Of a stretch of DNA of 64,000 bases, positions 33,201 to 46,282 are shown one piece after another (position 1 is the first letter of the stretch; every line of letters begins with the position of its first letter). The position numbers and the translations under genes are program-made. This stretch comes from Rhabditoides inermis (Eukaryota; Nematoda; Chromadorea; Rhabditida; Rhabditidae): contig CAWZYM010000011.1 of assembly GCA_963966185.1 (NCBI GenBank), positions 227,001 to 291,000 of the forward strand, read 5' to 3'. The notes under the pieces were generated by a model, which was not told the DNA's origin, ran no database searches, and saw only the letters and a program-made list of their open reading frames with translations.

Positions 33201-33330
33201 CAGAATGGGTGCGAAAGAGTGGCGCTACGGTATTGTCATCACTTTCTAATCACTTCCAATACCTCAGTGAGGCAGAATGGGTGCGAAAGAGTGGCGCTAC
33301 GGTATTGTCTTCACTTTCTAATCACTTTCA
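26942..33330. repeat. Three copies of a segment of about 1.7 kb inside the satellite
   Basis: A distinctive run of units (with CCATCATTTTC, CACTTCCATTACC, TCAGCACTT and a GAGAGGCGC variant) begins at 26942, 30041 and 31841, that is at offsets of 3099 and 1800 bp (the latter exactly 25 units). The copies end near 28530, 31590 and 33330, where neighbouring units differ. Confidence 0.8.
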
Positions 33331-33856
33331 ATACCTCAGTGAGGCAGAATGGGTGCGAAAGAGTGGCGCTACGGTATTGTCATCACTTTCTAACCACTTT
33401 CAATACCTCAGTGAGGCAGAATGGGTGCGAAAGAGTGGCGCTACGGTATTGTCTTTACTTTCTAATCACTTTCAATACCTCAGTGAGGCAGAATGGGTGC
33501 GAAAGAGTGGCGCTACGGTATTGTCATCACTTTCTAATCACTTTCAATACCTCAGTGAGGCAGAATGGGTGCGAAAGAGTGGCGCTACGGTATTGTCATC
33601 ACTTTCTAACCACTTTCAATACCTCAGTGAGGCAGAATGGGTGCGAAAGAGTGGCGCTACGGTATTGTCTTTACTTTCTAATCACTTTCAATACCTCAGT
33701 GAGGCAGAATGGGTGCGAAAGAGTGGCGCTACGGTATTGTCATCACTTTCTAATCACTTTCAATACCTCAGTGAGGCAGAATGGGTGCGAAAAAGTGGCG
33801 CTATTGTCTTGTCATCACTTTCTAATTACTTTTAATACCTCAGTGAGGCAGAATGG

Positions 33857-36571
33857 GTGCGAAAGAGTGGCGCTACGGTATTGCCATCACTTTCTAATTA
33901 CTTTCAAATCCTCAGTGAGGCAGAATGGGTGCGAAAGAGTGGCGCTACGGTATTGTCATCACTTTCTAATCACTTCCAATATCTCAGTGAGGCAGAATGG
34001 GTGCGAAAGAGTGGCGCTACGGTATTGTCTTCACTTTCTAATCACTTTCAATACCTCAGTGATGCAGAATGGGTGCGAAAGAGTGGCACTACGGTATTGT
34101 CATCACTTTCTAACCACTTTCAATACCTCAGTGATGCAGAATGGGTGCGAAAGAGTGGCGCTACGGTACTGTCTTCACTTTCTAATCACTTTCAATACCT
34201 CAGTGATGCAGAATGGGTGCGAAAGAGTGGCACTACGGTATTGTCATCACTTTCTAACCACTTTCAATACCTCAGTGATGCAGAATGGGTGCGAAAGAGT
34301 GGCACTACGGTATTGTCATCACTTTCTAACCACTTTCAATACCTCAGTGAGGCAGAATGGGTGCGAAAGAGTGGCGCTACGGTATTGTCTTTACTTTCTA
34401 ATCACTTTCAATACCTCAGTGAGGCAGAATGGGTGCGAAAGAGTGGCACTACGGTATTGTCATCACTTTCTAACCACTTTCAATACCTCAGTGAGGCAGA
34501 ATGGGTGCGAAAGAGTGGCGCTACGGTATTGTCTTTACTTTCTAATCACTTTCAATACCTCAGTGAGGCAGAATGGGTGCGAAAGAGTGGCGCTACGGTA
34601 TTGTCATCACTTTCTAATCACTTTCAATACCTCAGTGAGGCAGAATGGGTGCGAAAGAGTGGCGCTACGGTATTGTCATCACTTTCTAATCACTTCCAAT
34701 ACCTCAGTGAGGCAGAATGGGTGCGAAAGAGTGGCGCTACGGTATTGTCATCACTTTCTAATCACTTTCAATACCTCAGTGAGGCAGAATGGGTGCGAAA
34801 GAGTGGCGCTACGGTATTGTCATCACTTTCTAACCACTTTCAATACCTCAGTGAGGCAGAATGGGTGCGAAAGAGTGGCGCTACGGTATTGTCTTTACTT
34901 TCTAATCACTTTCAATACCTCAGTGAGGCAGAATGGGTGCGAAAGAGTGGCGCTACGGTATTGTCATCACTTTCTAATCACTTTCAATACCTCAGTGAGG
35001 CAGAATGGGTGCGAAAAAGTGGCGCTATTGTATTGTCATCACTTTCTAATTACTTTTAATACCTCAGTGAGGCAGAATGGGTGCGAAAGAGTGGCGCTAC
35101 GGTATTGTCATCACTTTCTAACCACTTTCAATACCTCAGTGAGGCAGAATGGGTGCGAAAGAGTGGCGCTACGGTATTGTCTTTACTTTCTAATCACTTT
35201 CAATACCTCAGTGAGGCAGAATGGGTGCGAAAGAGTGGCGCTACGGTATTGTCATCACTTTCTAATCACTTTCAATACCTCAGTGAGGCAGAATGGGTGC
35301 GAAAAAGTGGCGCTATTGTCTTGTCATCACTTTCTAATTACTTTCAAATCCTCAGTGAGGCAGAATGGGTGCGAAAGAGTGGCGCTACGGTATTGCCATC
35401 ACTTTCTAATTACTTTCAAATCCTCAGTGAGGCAGAATGGGTGCGAAAGAGTGGCGCTACGGTATTGTCATCACTTTCTAATCACTTCCAATACCTCAGT
35501 GAGGCAGAATGGGTGCGAAAGAGTGGCGCTACGGTATTGTCTTCACTTTCTAATCACTTTCAATACCTCAGTGATGCAGAATGGGTGCGAAAGAGTGGCA
35601 CTACGGTATTGTCATCACTTTCTAACCACTTTCAATACCTCAGTGATGCAGAATGGGTGCGAAAGAGTGGCGCTACGGTATTGTCTTCACTTTCTAATCA
35701 CTTTCAATACCTCAGTGATGCAGAATGGGTGCGAAAGAGTGGCACTACGGTATTGTCATCACTTTCTAACCACTTTCAATACCTCAGTGATGCAGAATGG
35801 GTGCGAAAGAGTGGCACTACGGTATTGTCATCACTTTCTAACCACTTTCAATACCTCAGTGAGGCAGAATGGGTGCGAAAGAGTGGCGCTACGGTATTGT
35901 CTTTACTTTCTAATCACTTTCAATACCTCAGTGAGGCAGAATGGGTGCGAAAGAGTGGCACTACGGTATTGTCATCACTTTCTAACCACTTTCAATACCT
36001 CAGTGAGGCAGAATGGGTGCGAAAGAGTGGCGCTACGGTATTGTCTTTACTTTCTAATCACTTTCAATACCTCAGTGAGGCAGAATGGGTGCGAAAGAGT
36101 GGCGCTACGGTATTGTCATCACTTTCTAATCACTTTCAATACCTCAGTGAGGCAGAATGGGTGCGAAAGAGTGGCGCTACGGTATTGTCATCACTTTCTA
36201 ATCACTTCCAATACCTCAGTGAGGCAGAATGGGTGCGAAAGAGTGGCGCTACGGTATTGTCATCACTTTCTAATCACTTTCAATACCTCAGTGAGGCAGA
36301 ATGGGTGCGAAAGAGTGGCGCTACGGTATTGTCATCACTTTCTAACCACTTTCAATACCTCAGTGAGGCAGAATGGGTGCGAAAGAGTGGCGCTACGGTA
36401 TTGTCTTTACTTTCTAATCACTTTCAATACCTCAGTGAGGCAGAATGGGTGCGAAAGAGTGGCGCTACGGTATTGTCATCACTTTCTAATCACTTTCAAT
36501 ACCTCAGTGAGGCAGAATGGGTGCGAAAAAGTGGCGCTATTGTATTGTCATCACTTTCTAATTACTTTTAA
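33857..36571. repeat. Tandem pair of 1512-bp (21-unit) higher-order repeats
   Basis: Units from 33857 to 35059 recur from 35369 to 36571 in the same order, an exact 21-unit shift. One visible difference is GGTACTGTC near 34166 versus GGTATTGTC near 35678. Confidence 0.8.
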
Positions 36572-39500
36572 TACCTCAGTGAGGCAGAATGGGTGCGAAA
36601 GAGTGGCGCTACGGTATTGCCATCACTTTCTAATTACTTTCAAATCCTCAGTGAGGCAGAATGGGTGCGAAAGAGTGGCGCTACGGTATTGTCATCACTT
36701 TCTAACCACTTTCAATACCTCAGTGAGGCAGAATGGGTGCGAAAGAGTGGCGCTACGGTATTGTCATCACTTTCTAATTACTTTTAATACCTCAGTGAGG
36801 CAGAATGGGTGCGAAAGAGTGGCGCTACGGTATTGCCATCACTTTCTAATTACTTTCAAATCCTCAGTGAGGCAGAATGGGTGCGAAAGAGTGGCGCTAC
36901 GGTATTGTCATCACTTTCTAATCACTTCCAATACCTCAGTGAGGCAGAATGGGTGCGAAAGAGTGGCGCTACGGTATTGTCTTCACTTTCTAATCACTTT
37001 CAATACCTCAGTGAGGCAGAATGGGTGCGAAAGAGTGGCGCTACGGTATTGTCATCACTTTCTAACCACTTTCAATACCTCAGTGAGGCAGAATGGGTGC
37101 GAAAGAGTGGCGCTACGGTATTGTCATCACTTTCTAACCACTTTCAATACCTCAGTGAGGCAGAATGGGTGCGAAAGAGTGGCGCTACGGTATTGTCTTT
37201 ACTTTCTAATCACTTTCAATACCTCAGTGAGGCAGAATGGGTGCGAAAGAGTGGCGCTACGGTATTGTCATCACTTTCTAATCACTTTCAATACCTCAGT
37301 GAGGCAGAATGGGTGCGAAAAAGTGGCGCTATTGTCTTGTCATCACTTTCTAATTACTTTTAATACCTCAGTGAGGCAGAATGGGTGCGAAAGAGTGGCG
37401 TTACGGTATTGCCATCCTTTTCTAATTACTTTCAAATCCTCAGTGAGGCAGAATGGGTGCGAAAGAGTGGCGCTACGGTATTGTCATCACTTTCTAATCA
37501 CTTCCAATACCTCAGTGAGGCAGAATGGGTGCGAAAGAGTGGCGCTACGGTATTGTCTTCACTTTCTAATCACTTTCAATACCTCAGTGATGCAGAATGG
37601 GTGCGAAAGAGTGGCACTACGGTATTGTCATCACTTTCTAACCACTTTCAATACCTCAGTGAGGCAGAATGGGTGCGAAAGAGTGGCGCTACGGTATTGT
37701 CTTTATTTTCTAATCACTTTCAATACCTCAGTGAGGCAGAATGGGTGCGAAAGAGTGGCGCTACGGTATTGTCATCACTTTCTAATCACTTTCAATACCT
37801 CAGTGAGGCAGAATGGGTGCGGAAAAGTGGCGCTATTGTCTTGTCATCACTTTCTAATTACTTTTAATACCTCAGTGAGGCAGAATGGGCGCGAAAGAGT
37901 GGCTCTACGGTATTGTCTTCACTTTCTAATCACTTTCAATACCTCAGTGAGGCAGAATGAGTGCGAAAGAGTGGCGCTACGGTATTGTCTTCACTTTCTA
38001 ATCACTTTCAATACCTCAGTGAGGCAGAATGGGTGCAAAAGAGTGGCGCTACGGTATTGTCTTCACTTTCTAATCACTTTCAATACCTCAGTGAGGCAGA
38101 ATGGGCGCAAAAGAGTGGCTCTACGGTATTGTCTTCACTTTCTAATCACTTTCAATACCTCAGTGAGGCAGAATGAGTGCGAAAGAGTGGCGCTACGGTA
38201 TTGTCATCACTTTCTAATCACTTTCAATACCTCAGTGAGGCAGAATGGGTGCGAAAGAGTGGCGCTACGGTATTGTCATCACTTTCTAACCACTTTCAAT
38301 ACCTCAGTGAGGCAGAATGGGTGCGAAAGAGTGGCGCTACGGTATTGTCTTTACTTTCTAATCACTTTCAATACCTCAGTGACGCAGAATGGGTGCGAAA
38401 GAGTGGCGCTACGGTATTGTCATCACTTTCTAATCACTTTCAATACCTCAGTGAGGCAGAATGAGTGCGAAAGAGTGGCGCTACGGTATTGTCTTCACTT
38501 TCTAATCACTTTCAATACCTCAGTGAGGCAGAATGGGTGCAAAAGAGTGGCGCTACGGTATTGTCTTCACTTTCTAATCACTTTCAATACCTCAGTGAGG
38601 CAGAATGGGTGCGAAAGAGTGGCTCTACGGTATTGTCTTCACTTTCTAAACACTTTCAATATCTCAGTGAGGCAGAATGGGTGCGAAAGAGTGGCGCTAC
38701 GGTAATGTATTCACTTTCTAATCACTTTCAATACCTCCGGCGCTACGGTATTGTATCAGTGAGGCAGAATGGGTGCGAAAGAGTGGCGCTACGGTATTGT
38801 CTTCACTTTCTAATCAGTTCCAATACCTCAGTGAGGCAGAATGAGTGCGATAGAGTGGCGCTACGGTATTGTCTTCACTTTCTAATCACTTTCAATACCT
38901 CAGTGAGGCAGAATGGGTGCGAAAGAGTGGCGCTACGGTATTGTCTTCACTTTCTAATCACTTTCAATACCTCAGTGAGGCAGAATGTGTGCGAAAGAGT
39001 GGCGCTACGGTATTGTCTTCACTTTCTAAGCACTTTCAATACCTCAGTGATGCAGAATGGGTGCGAAAGAGTGGCGCTACGGTATTGTCATCACTTTCTA
39101 ATCACTTTCACTACCTCAGTGAGGCAGAATGGGTGCGAAAGAGTGGCGCTACGGTATTGTGGTGCGAAAGAGTGGCGCTACGGTATTGTCTTCACTTTCT
39201 AATCACTTTCAATACCTCAGTGAGGCAGAATGGGTGCGAAAGAGTGGCGCTACGGTATTGTCTTCACTTTCTAATCACTTTCAATACCTCAGTGAGGCAG
39301 AATGGGTGCGAAAGAGTGGCGCTACGGTATTGTCTTCACTTTCTAATCACTTTCAATACCTCAGTGAGGCAGAATGGGTGCGAAAGAGAGGCGCTACGGT
39401 ATTGTCTTCACTTTCTAATCACTTTCAATACCTCAGTGAGGCAGAATGGGTGCGAAAGAGTGGCGCTACGGTATTGTCATCACTTTCTAATCACTTTCAA

Positions 39501-42500
39501 TACCTCAGTGAGGCAGAATGGGTGCGAAAGAGTGGCGCTACGGTATTGTCATCACTTTCTAATTACTTTCAATACCTCAGTGAGGCAGAATGGGTGCGAA
39601 AGAGTGGCGCTACGGTATTGTCATCACTTTCTTATTACTTTCAATACCTCAGTGAGGCAGAATGGGTGCGAAAGAGTGGCGCTACGGTATTGTCATCACT
39701 TTCTGATTACTTTCAATACCTCAGTGAGGCAGAATGGGTGCGAAAGAGTGGCGCTACGGTATTGTCATCACTTTCTAATTACTTTCAATACCTCAGTGAG
39801 ACAGAATGGGCGCGAAAGAGTGGCTCTACGGTATTGCCTTCACTTTCTAATCACTTTCAATACCTCAGTGAGGCAGAATGAGTGCGAAAGAGTGGCGCTA
39901 CGGTATTGTCATCACTTTCTAATCACTTTCAATACCTCAGTGAGGCAGAATGGGTGCGAAAGAGTGGCGCTACGGTATTGCCTCACTTTCTAATCACGTT
40001 CAATACCTCAGTGAGGCAGAATGGGTGCGAAAGAGTGGCGCTACGGTATTGTCTTCACTTTCTAATCAGTTCCAATACCTCAGTGAGGTGCGAAAGAGTG
40101 GCGCTACGGTATTGTCTTCACTTTCTAATCACTTTCAATACCTCAGTGAGGCAGAATGGGTGCGAAAGAGAGGCGCTACGGTATTGTCTTCACTTTCTAA
40201 TCACTTTCAATACCTCAGTGAGGCAGAATGGGTGCGAAAGAGTGGCGTTACGGTATTGTCATCACTTTCTAATTACTTTCAATACCTCAGTGAGACAGAA
40301 TGGGCGCGAAAGAGTGGCTCTACGGTATTGCCTTCACTTTCTAATCACTTTCAATACCTCAGTGAGGCAGAATGAGTGCGAAAGAGTGGCGCTACGGTAT
40401 TGTCATCACTTTCTAATCACTTTCAATACCTCAGTGAGGCAGAATGGGTGCGAAAGAGTGGCGCTACGGTATTGCCTCACTTTCTAATCACGTTCAATAC
40501 CTCAGTGAGGCAGAATGGGTGCGAAAGAGTGGCGCTACGGTATTGTCTTCACTTTCTAATCAGTTCCAATACCTCAGTGAGGCAGAATGAGTGCGATAGA
40601 GTGGCGCTACGGTATTGTCTTCACTTTCTAATCACTTTCAATACCTCAGTGAGGCAGAATGGGTGCGAAAGAGTGGCGCTACGGTATTGTCTTCACTTTC
40701 TAATCACTTTCAATACCTCAGTGAGGCAGAATGTGTGCGAAAGAGTGGCGCTACGGTATTGTCTTCACTTTCTAATCACTTTCAATACCTCAGTGAGGCA
40801 GAATGGGCGCAAAAGAGTGGCTCTACGGTATTGTCTTCACTTTCTAATCACTTTCAATACCTCAGTGAGGCAGAATGAGTGCGAAAGAGTGGCGCTACGG
40901 TATTGTCATCACTTTCTAATCACTTTCAATACCTCAGTGAGGCAGAATGGGTGCGAAAGAGTGGCGCTACGGTATTGTCTTCACTTTCTAATCACTTTCA
41001 ATACCTCAGTGAGGCAGAATGGGTGCGAAAGAGTGGCGCTACGGTATTGTCTTCACTTTCTAATCACTTTCAATACCTCAGTGAGGCAGAATGGGTGCGA
41101 AAGAGTGGCGCTACGGTATTGTCTTCACTTTCTAATCACTTTCAATACCTCAGTGAGGCAGAATGGGTGCGAAAGAGAGGCGCTACGGTATTGTCTTCAC
41201 TTTCTAATCACTTTCAATACCTCAGTGAGGCAGAATGGGTGCGAAAGAGTGGCGCTACGGTATTGTCATCACTTTCTAATCACTTTCAATACCTCAGTGA
41301 GGCAGAATGGGTGCGAAAGAGTGGCGCTACGGTATTGTCATCACTTTCTAATTACTTTCAATACCTCAGTGAGGCAGAATGGGTGCGAAAGAGTGGCGCT
41401 ACGGTATTGTCATCACTTTCTGATTACTTTCAATACCTCAGTGAGGCAGAATGGGTGCGAAAGAGTGGCGCTACGGTATTGTCATCACTTTCTGATTACT
41501 TTCAATACCTCAGTGAGGCAGAATGGGTGCGAAAGAAAGGCGCTACGGTATTGTCATCACTTTCTAATTACTTTTAATACCTCAGTGAGGCAGAATGGGC
41601 GCGAAAGAGTGGCTCTACGGTATTGCCTTCACTTTCTAATCACTTTCAATACCTCAGTGAGGCAGAATGAGTGCGAAAGAGTGGCGCTACGGTATTGTCA
41701 TCACTTTCTAATCACTTTCAATACCTCAGTGAGGCAGAATGGGTGCGAAAGAGTGGCGCTACGGTATTGTCATCACTTTCTATTCACTTCCAATACCTCA
41801 GTGAGGCAGAATGGTTGCGAAAGAGTGGCGCTACGGTATTGTCTTCACTTTCTAATCACTTTCAATACCTCAGTGAGGCAGAATGGGTGCGAAAGAGTGG
41901 CGCTACGGTATTGTCTTCACTTTCTAATCACTTCCAAAACCTCAGTGAGGCAGAATGGGTGCGAAAGAGTGGCGCTACGGTATTGTCTTCACTTTCTAAT
42001 CACTTTCAATACCTCAGTGAGGCAGAATGGGTGCGAAAGAGTGGCGCTACGGTATTGTCATCACTTTCTGATTACTTTCAATACCTCAGTGAGGCAGAAT
42101 GGGTGCGAAAGAGTGGCGCTACGGTATTGTCATCACTTTCTGATTACTTTCAATACCTCAGTGAGGCAGAATGTGTGCGAAAGAGTGGCGCTACGGTATT
42201 GTCATCACTTTCTAATTACTTTCAATACCTCAGTGAGGCAGAATGGGCGCGAAAGAGTGGCTCTACGGTATTGCCTTCACTTTCTAATCACTTTCAATAC
42301 CTCAGTGAAGCAGAATGAGTGCGAAAGAGTGGCGCTACGGTATTGTCATCACTTTCTAATCACTTTCAATACCTCAGTGAGGCAGAATGGGTGCGAAAGA
42401 GTGGCGCTTTGGTATTGTCATCACTTTCTAATCACTTCCAATACCTCAGTGAGGCAGAATGGTTGCGAAAGAGTGGCGCTACGGTATTGTCTTCACTTTC

Positions 42501-45500
42501 TAATCACTTTCAATACCTCAGTGAGGCAGAATGGGTGCGAAAGAGTGGCGCTACGGTATTGTCTTCACTTTCTAATCACTTCCAAAACCTCAGTGAGGCA
42601 GAATGGGTGCGAAAGAGTGGCGCTACGGTATTGTCTTCACTTTCTAATCACTTTCAATACCTCAGTGAGGCAGAATGGGTGCGAAAGAGTGGCGCTACGG
42701 TATTGTCTTCACTTTCTAATCACTTTCAATACCTCAGTGAGGTAGAATGGGTGCGAAAGAGTGGCGCTATGGTATTGTCATCACTTTCTAATCGCTTTCA
42801 ATACCTCAGTGAGGCAGAATGAGTGCGAAAGAGTGGCGCTACGGTATCGTCATCACTTTCTAATCACTTTCAATACCTCACTGAGGCAGAATGGGTGCGA
42901 AAGAGTGGCGCTACGGTATTGTCATCACTTTCTAATCACTTCCAATACCTCAGTGAGGCAGAATGGGTGCGAAAGAGTTGCGCTACGGTATTGTGGTGCG
43001 AAAGAGTGGCGCTACGGTATTGTCTTCACTTTCTAATCACTTTCAACACCTCAGTGAGGCAGAATGGGTGCGAAAGAGTGGCGCTACGGTATTGTCTTCA
43101 CTTTCTAATCACTTTCAATACCTCAGTGAGGCAGAATGGGTGCGAAAGAGTGGCGCTACGGTATTGTGGTGCGAAAGAGTGGCGCTACGGTATTGTCTTC
43201 ACTTTCTAATCACTTTCAACACCTCAGTGAGGCAGAATGGGTGCGAAAGAGTGGCGCTACGGTATTGTCTTCACTTTCTAATCACTTTCAATACCTCAGT
43301 GAGGCAGAATGGGTGCGAAAGAGTGGCGCTACGGTATCGTCATCACTTTCTAATCACTTTCAATACCTCACTGAGGCAGAATGGGTGCGAAAGAGTGGCG
43401 CTACGGTATTGTCATCACTTTCTAATCACTTCCAATACCTCAGTGAGGCAGAATGGGTGCGAAAGAGTGGCGCTACGGTATTGTGGTGCGAAAGAGTGGC
43501 GCTACGGTAATGTCTTCGCTTTCTAATCACTTTCAATACCTCAGTGAGGCAGAATGGGTGCGAAAGAGTGGCGCTACGGTATTGTCTTCACTTTCTAATC
43601 ACTTCCAAAACCTCAGTGAGGCAGAATGGGTGCGAAAGAGTGGCGCTACGGTATTGTCTTCACTTTCTAATCACTTTCAATACCTCAGTGAGGCAGAATG
43701 GGTGCGAAAGAGTGGCGCTACGGTATTGTCATCACTTTCTGATTACTTTCAATACCTCAGTGAGGCAGAATGGGTGCGAAAGAGTGGCGCTACGGTATTG
43801 TCATCACTTTCTGATTACTTTCAATACCTCAGTGAGGCAGAATGTGTGCGAAAGAGTGGCGCTACGGTATTGTCATCACTTTCTAATTACTTTCAATACC
43901 TCAGTGAGGCAGAATGGGCGCGAAAGAGTGGCTCTACGGTATTGCCTTCACTTTCTAATCACTTTCAATACCTCAGTGAAGCAGAATGAGTGCGAAAGAG
44001 TGGCGCTACGGTATTGTCATCACTTTCTAATCACTTTCAATACCTCAGTGAGGCAGAATGGGTGCGAAAGAGTGGCGCTTTGGTATTGTCATCACTTTCT
44101 AATCACTTCCAATACCTCAGTGAGGCAGAATGGTTGCGAAAGAGTGGCGCTACGGTATTGTCTTCACTTTCTAATCACTTTCAATACCTCAGTGAGGCAG
44201 AATGGGTGCGAAAGAGTGGCGCTACGGTATTGTCTTCACTTTCTAATCACTTCCAAAACCTCAGTGAGGCAGAATGGGTGCGAAAGAGTGGCGCTACGGT
44301 ATTGTCTTCACTTTCTAATCACTTTCAATACCTCAGTGAGGCAGAATGGGTGCGAAAGAGTGGCGCTACGGTATTGTCAATCACTTTCAATACCTCACTG
44401 AGGCAGAATGGGTGCGAAAGAGTGGCGCTACGGTATTGTCATCACTTTCTAATCACTTCCAATACCTCAGTGAGGCAGAATGGGTGCGAAAGAGTGGCGC
44501 TACGGTATTGTGGTGCGAAAGAGTGGCGCTACGGTATTGTCTTCACTTTCTAATCACTTTCAACACCTCAGTGAGGCAGAATGGGTGCGAAAGAGTGGCG
44601 CTACGGTATTGTCTTCACTTTCTAATCACTTTCAATACCTCAGTGAGGCAGAATGGGTGCGAAAGAGTGGCGCTACGGTATTGTGGTGCGAAAGAGTGGC
44701 GCTACGGTATTGTCTTCACTTTCTAATCACTTTCAACACCTCAGTGAGGCAGAATGGGTGCGAAAGAGTGGCGCTACGGTATTGTCTTCACTTTCTAATC
44801 ACTTTCAATACCTCAGTGAGGCAGAATGGGTGCGAAAGAGTGGCGCTACGGTATCGTCATCACTTTCTAATCACTTTCAATACCTCACTGAGGCAGAATG
44901 GGTGCGAAAGAGTGGCGCTACGGTATTGTCATCACTTTCTAATCACTTCCAATACCTCAGTGAGGCAGAATGGGTGCGAAAGAGTGGCGCTACGGTATTG
45001 TGGTGCGAAAGAGTGGCGCTACGGTAATGTCTTCACTTTCTAATCACTTTCAATACCTCAGTGAGGCAGAATGGGTGCGAAAGAGTGGCGCTACGGTATT
45101 GTCTTCACTTTCTAATCACTTTCAATACCTCAGTGAGGCAGAATGGGTGCGAAAGAGTGGCGCTACGGTATTGTGGTGCGAAAGAGTGGCGCTACGGTAT
45201 TGTCTTCACTTTCTAATCACTTTCAACACCTCAGTGAGGCAGAATGGGTGCGAAAGAGTGGCGCTACGGTATTGTCTTCACTTTCTAATCACTTTCAATA
45301 CCTCAGTGAGGCAGAATGGGTGCGAAAGAGTGGCGCTACGGTATTGTCTTCACTTTCTAATCACTTTCAATACCTCAGTGAGGCAGAATGGGTGCGAAAG
45401 AGAGGCGCTACGGTATTGTCTTCACTTTCTATTCACTTTCAATACCTCAGTGAGGCAGAATGGGTGCGAAAGAGTGGCGCTACGGTATTGTCATCACTTT

Positions 45501-45656
45501 CTAATCACTTTCAATACCTCAGTGAGGCAGAATGGATGCGAAAGAGTGGCGCTACGGTATTGTCATCACTTTCTAATCACTTTCAATACCTCAGTGAGGC
45601 AGAATGGGTGCAAAAGAGTGGCGCTACGGTATTGTCTTCACTTTCTAATTACTTTC

Positions 45657-45679
45657 TTATTACCAAGCACCGCAAGTGA
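45657..45679 (+). pseudogene. Last codons of a duplicated plus-strand gene fused to the satellite
   Basis: From 45663 the sequence equals 57365 onward, which is the end of the last exon of the 49847-57381 gene (codons for KHRK, then TGA). The satellite frame beginning at 45143 runs without a stop into these codons and ends at the same TGA (45677-45679). Everything upstream in that gene copy has been lost or replaced by the array. Confidence 0.75.
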
Positions 45680-46282
45680 GACGCGCACCAAGGAATGCAG
45701 CTCTTTAATCTGCATCTTCTGATACTTTTTGATCTACCTCGTTTGATACTCTCTGATTTACATCTTCTTATACACTTTGATCTACCTCTTTTGTTACTCT
45801 TTGATCTACTTCTTTCGATACTCTTTCTCTCTACATCTTTTGAGGCTTAAATATAATCGTCTAAGAGTCTGACTCATTAATATTGAGCTACATACGTGTT
45901 CATTGTTATTTTTGACGATTGATATATTCTTCATTTGTTGACGTGGAATTCTTGTTATGTGCGGTTGTTGATTGTTGACGTTTATTTGTTTTCTTTGAAA
46001 TAAAAAAAATGAGTGCAGGAAGCAAACAATTCGGATGTCTCGAATAAAAAACATCATGGAAACAACAATTTATTCAACAACTTCGATGTCTATAGCACAC
46101 CTGGTAAGTGAGAACTTACGGTCAATATTAATTTAAAATATTGAATCAGTAGAAAATCTCCTATATCAATATTTGAACACCGCGAGAGTTGAACCCGAAA
46201 ACAATAAAACTGTGAACGAAAGCATGAGTTGATAGATGATATGGAAAACAACAATCCGGAGGTTATCGAACTCTCAAGAGTC
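45680..46282. other. 3' flank between convergent gene ends (copy 1)
   Basis: It contains degenerate repeats built on TTTGATCTACCTC and TACTCTTTGATCTAC, an AATAAA for the plus side at 45999-46004, and one for the minus side (TTTATT on plus, 46069-46074). A possible small spliced ORF (about 46020-46230, donor GTAAGTGAG near 46105) is open in this copy but interrupted by TGA at about 58016-58018 in copy 2. I do not call it a gene. Confidence 0.5.

Larger units (their letters stand above)
6934..45656. repeat. Giant satellite of about 538 tandem 72-bp units
   Basis: About 38.7 kb of head-to-tail units of 72 bp, that is 24 codons. Two plus-strand frames are open in the consensus. One reads around YLSEAEWVRKSGATVLSS, the other around RQNGCERVALRYCHHF; the third plus frame and the minus frames are closed. 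Variants of the unit include CTTCA/CATCA/CTTTA, AATTAC/AATCAC/AACCAC, and GAGGC/GATGC/GACGC. Each consensus unit holds the 11-nt palindrome CCTCAGTGAGG. Frames are broken by TAA (CAA to TAA after TTACTTT), by TGA (GAATGAGTGCG) and by indels that swap the two frames. The long ORFs, up to 2483 codons at 20595-28046, therefore look like a by-product of a unit divisible by three. Edge units are the most diverged. No promoter, start or splice context points to translation. Confidence 0.95.

Noticed and set aside
6934..45656. CRISPR-like or operon-like reading of the regular array
   Set aside because: There is no repeat-spacer alternation (every 72-bp unit is homologous over its whole length) and the setting is eukaryotic.
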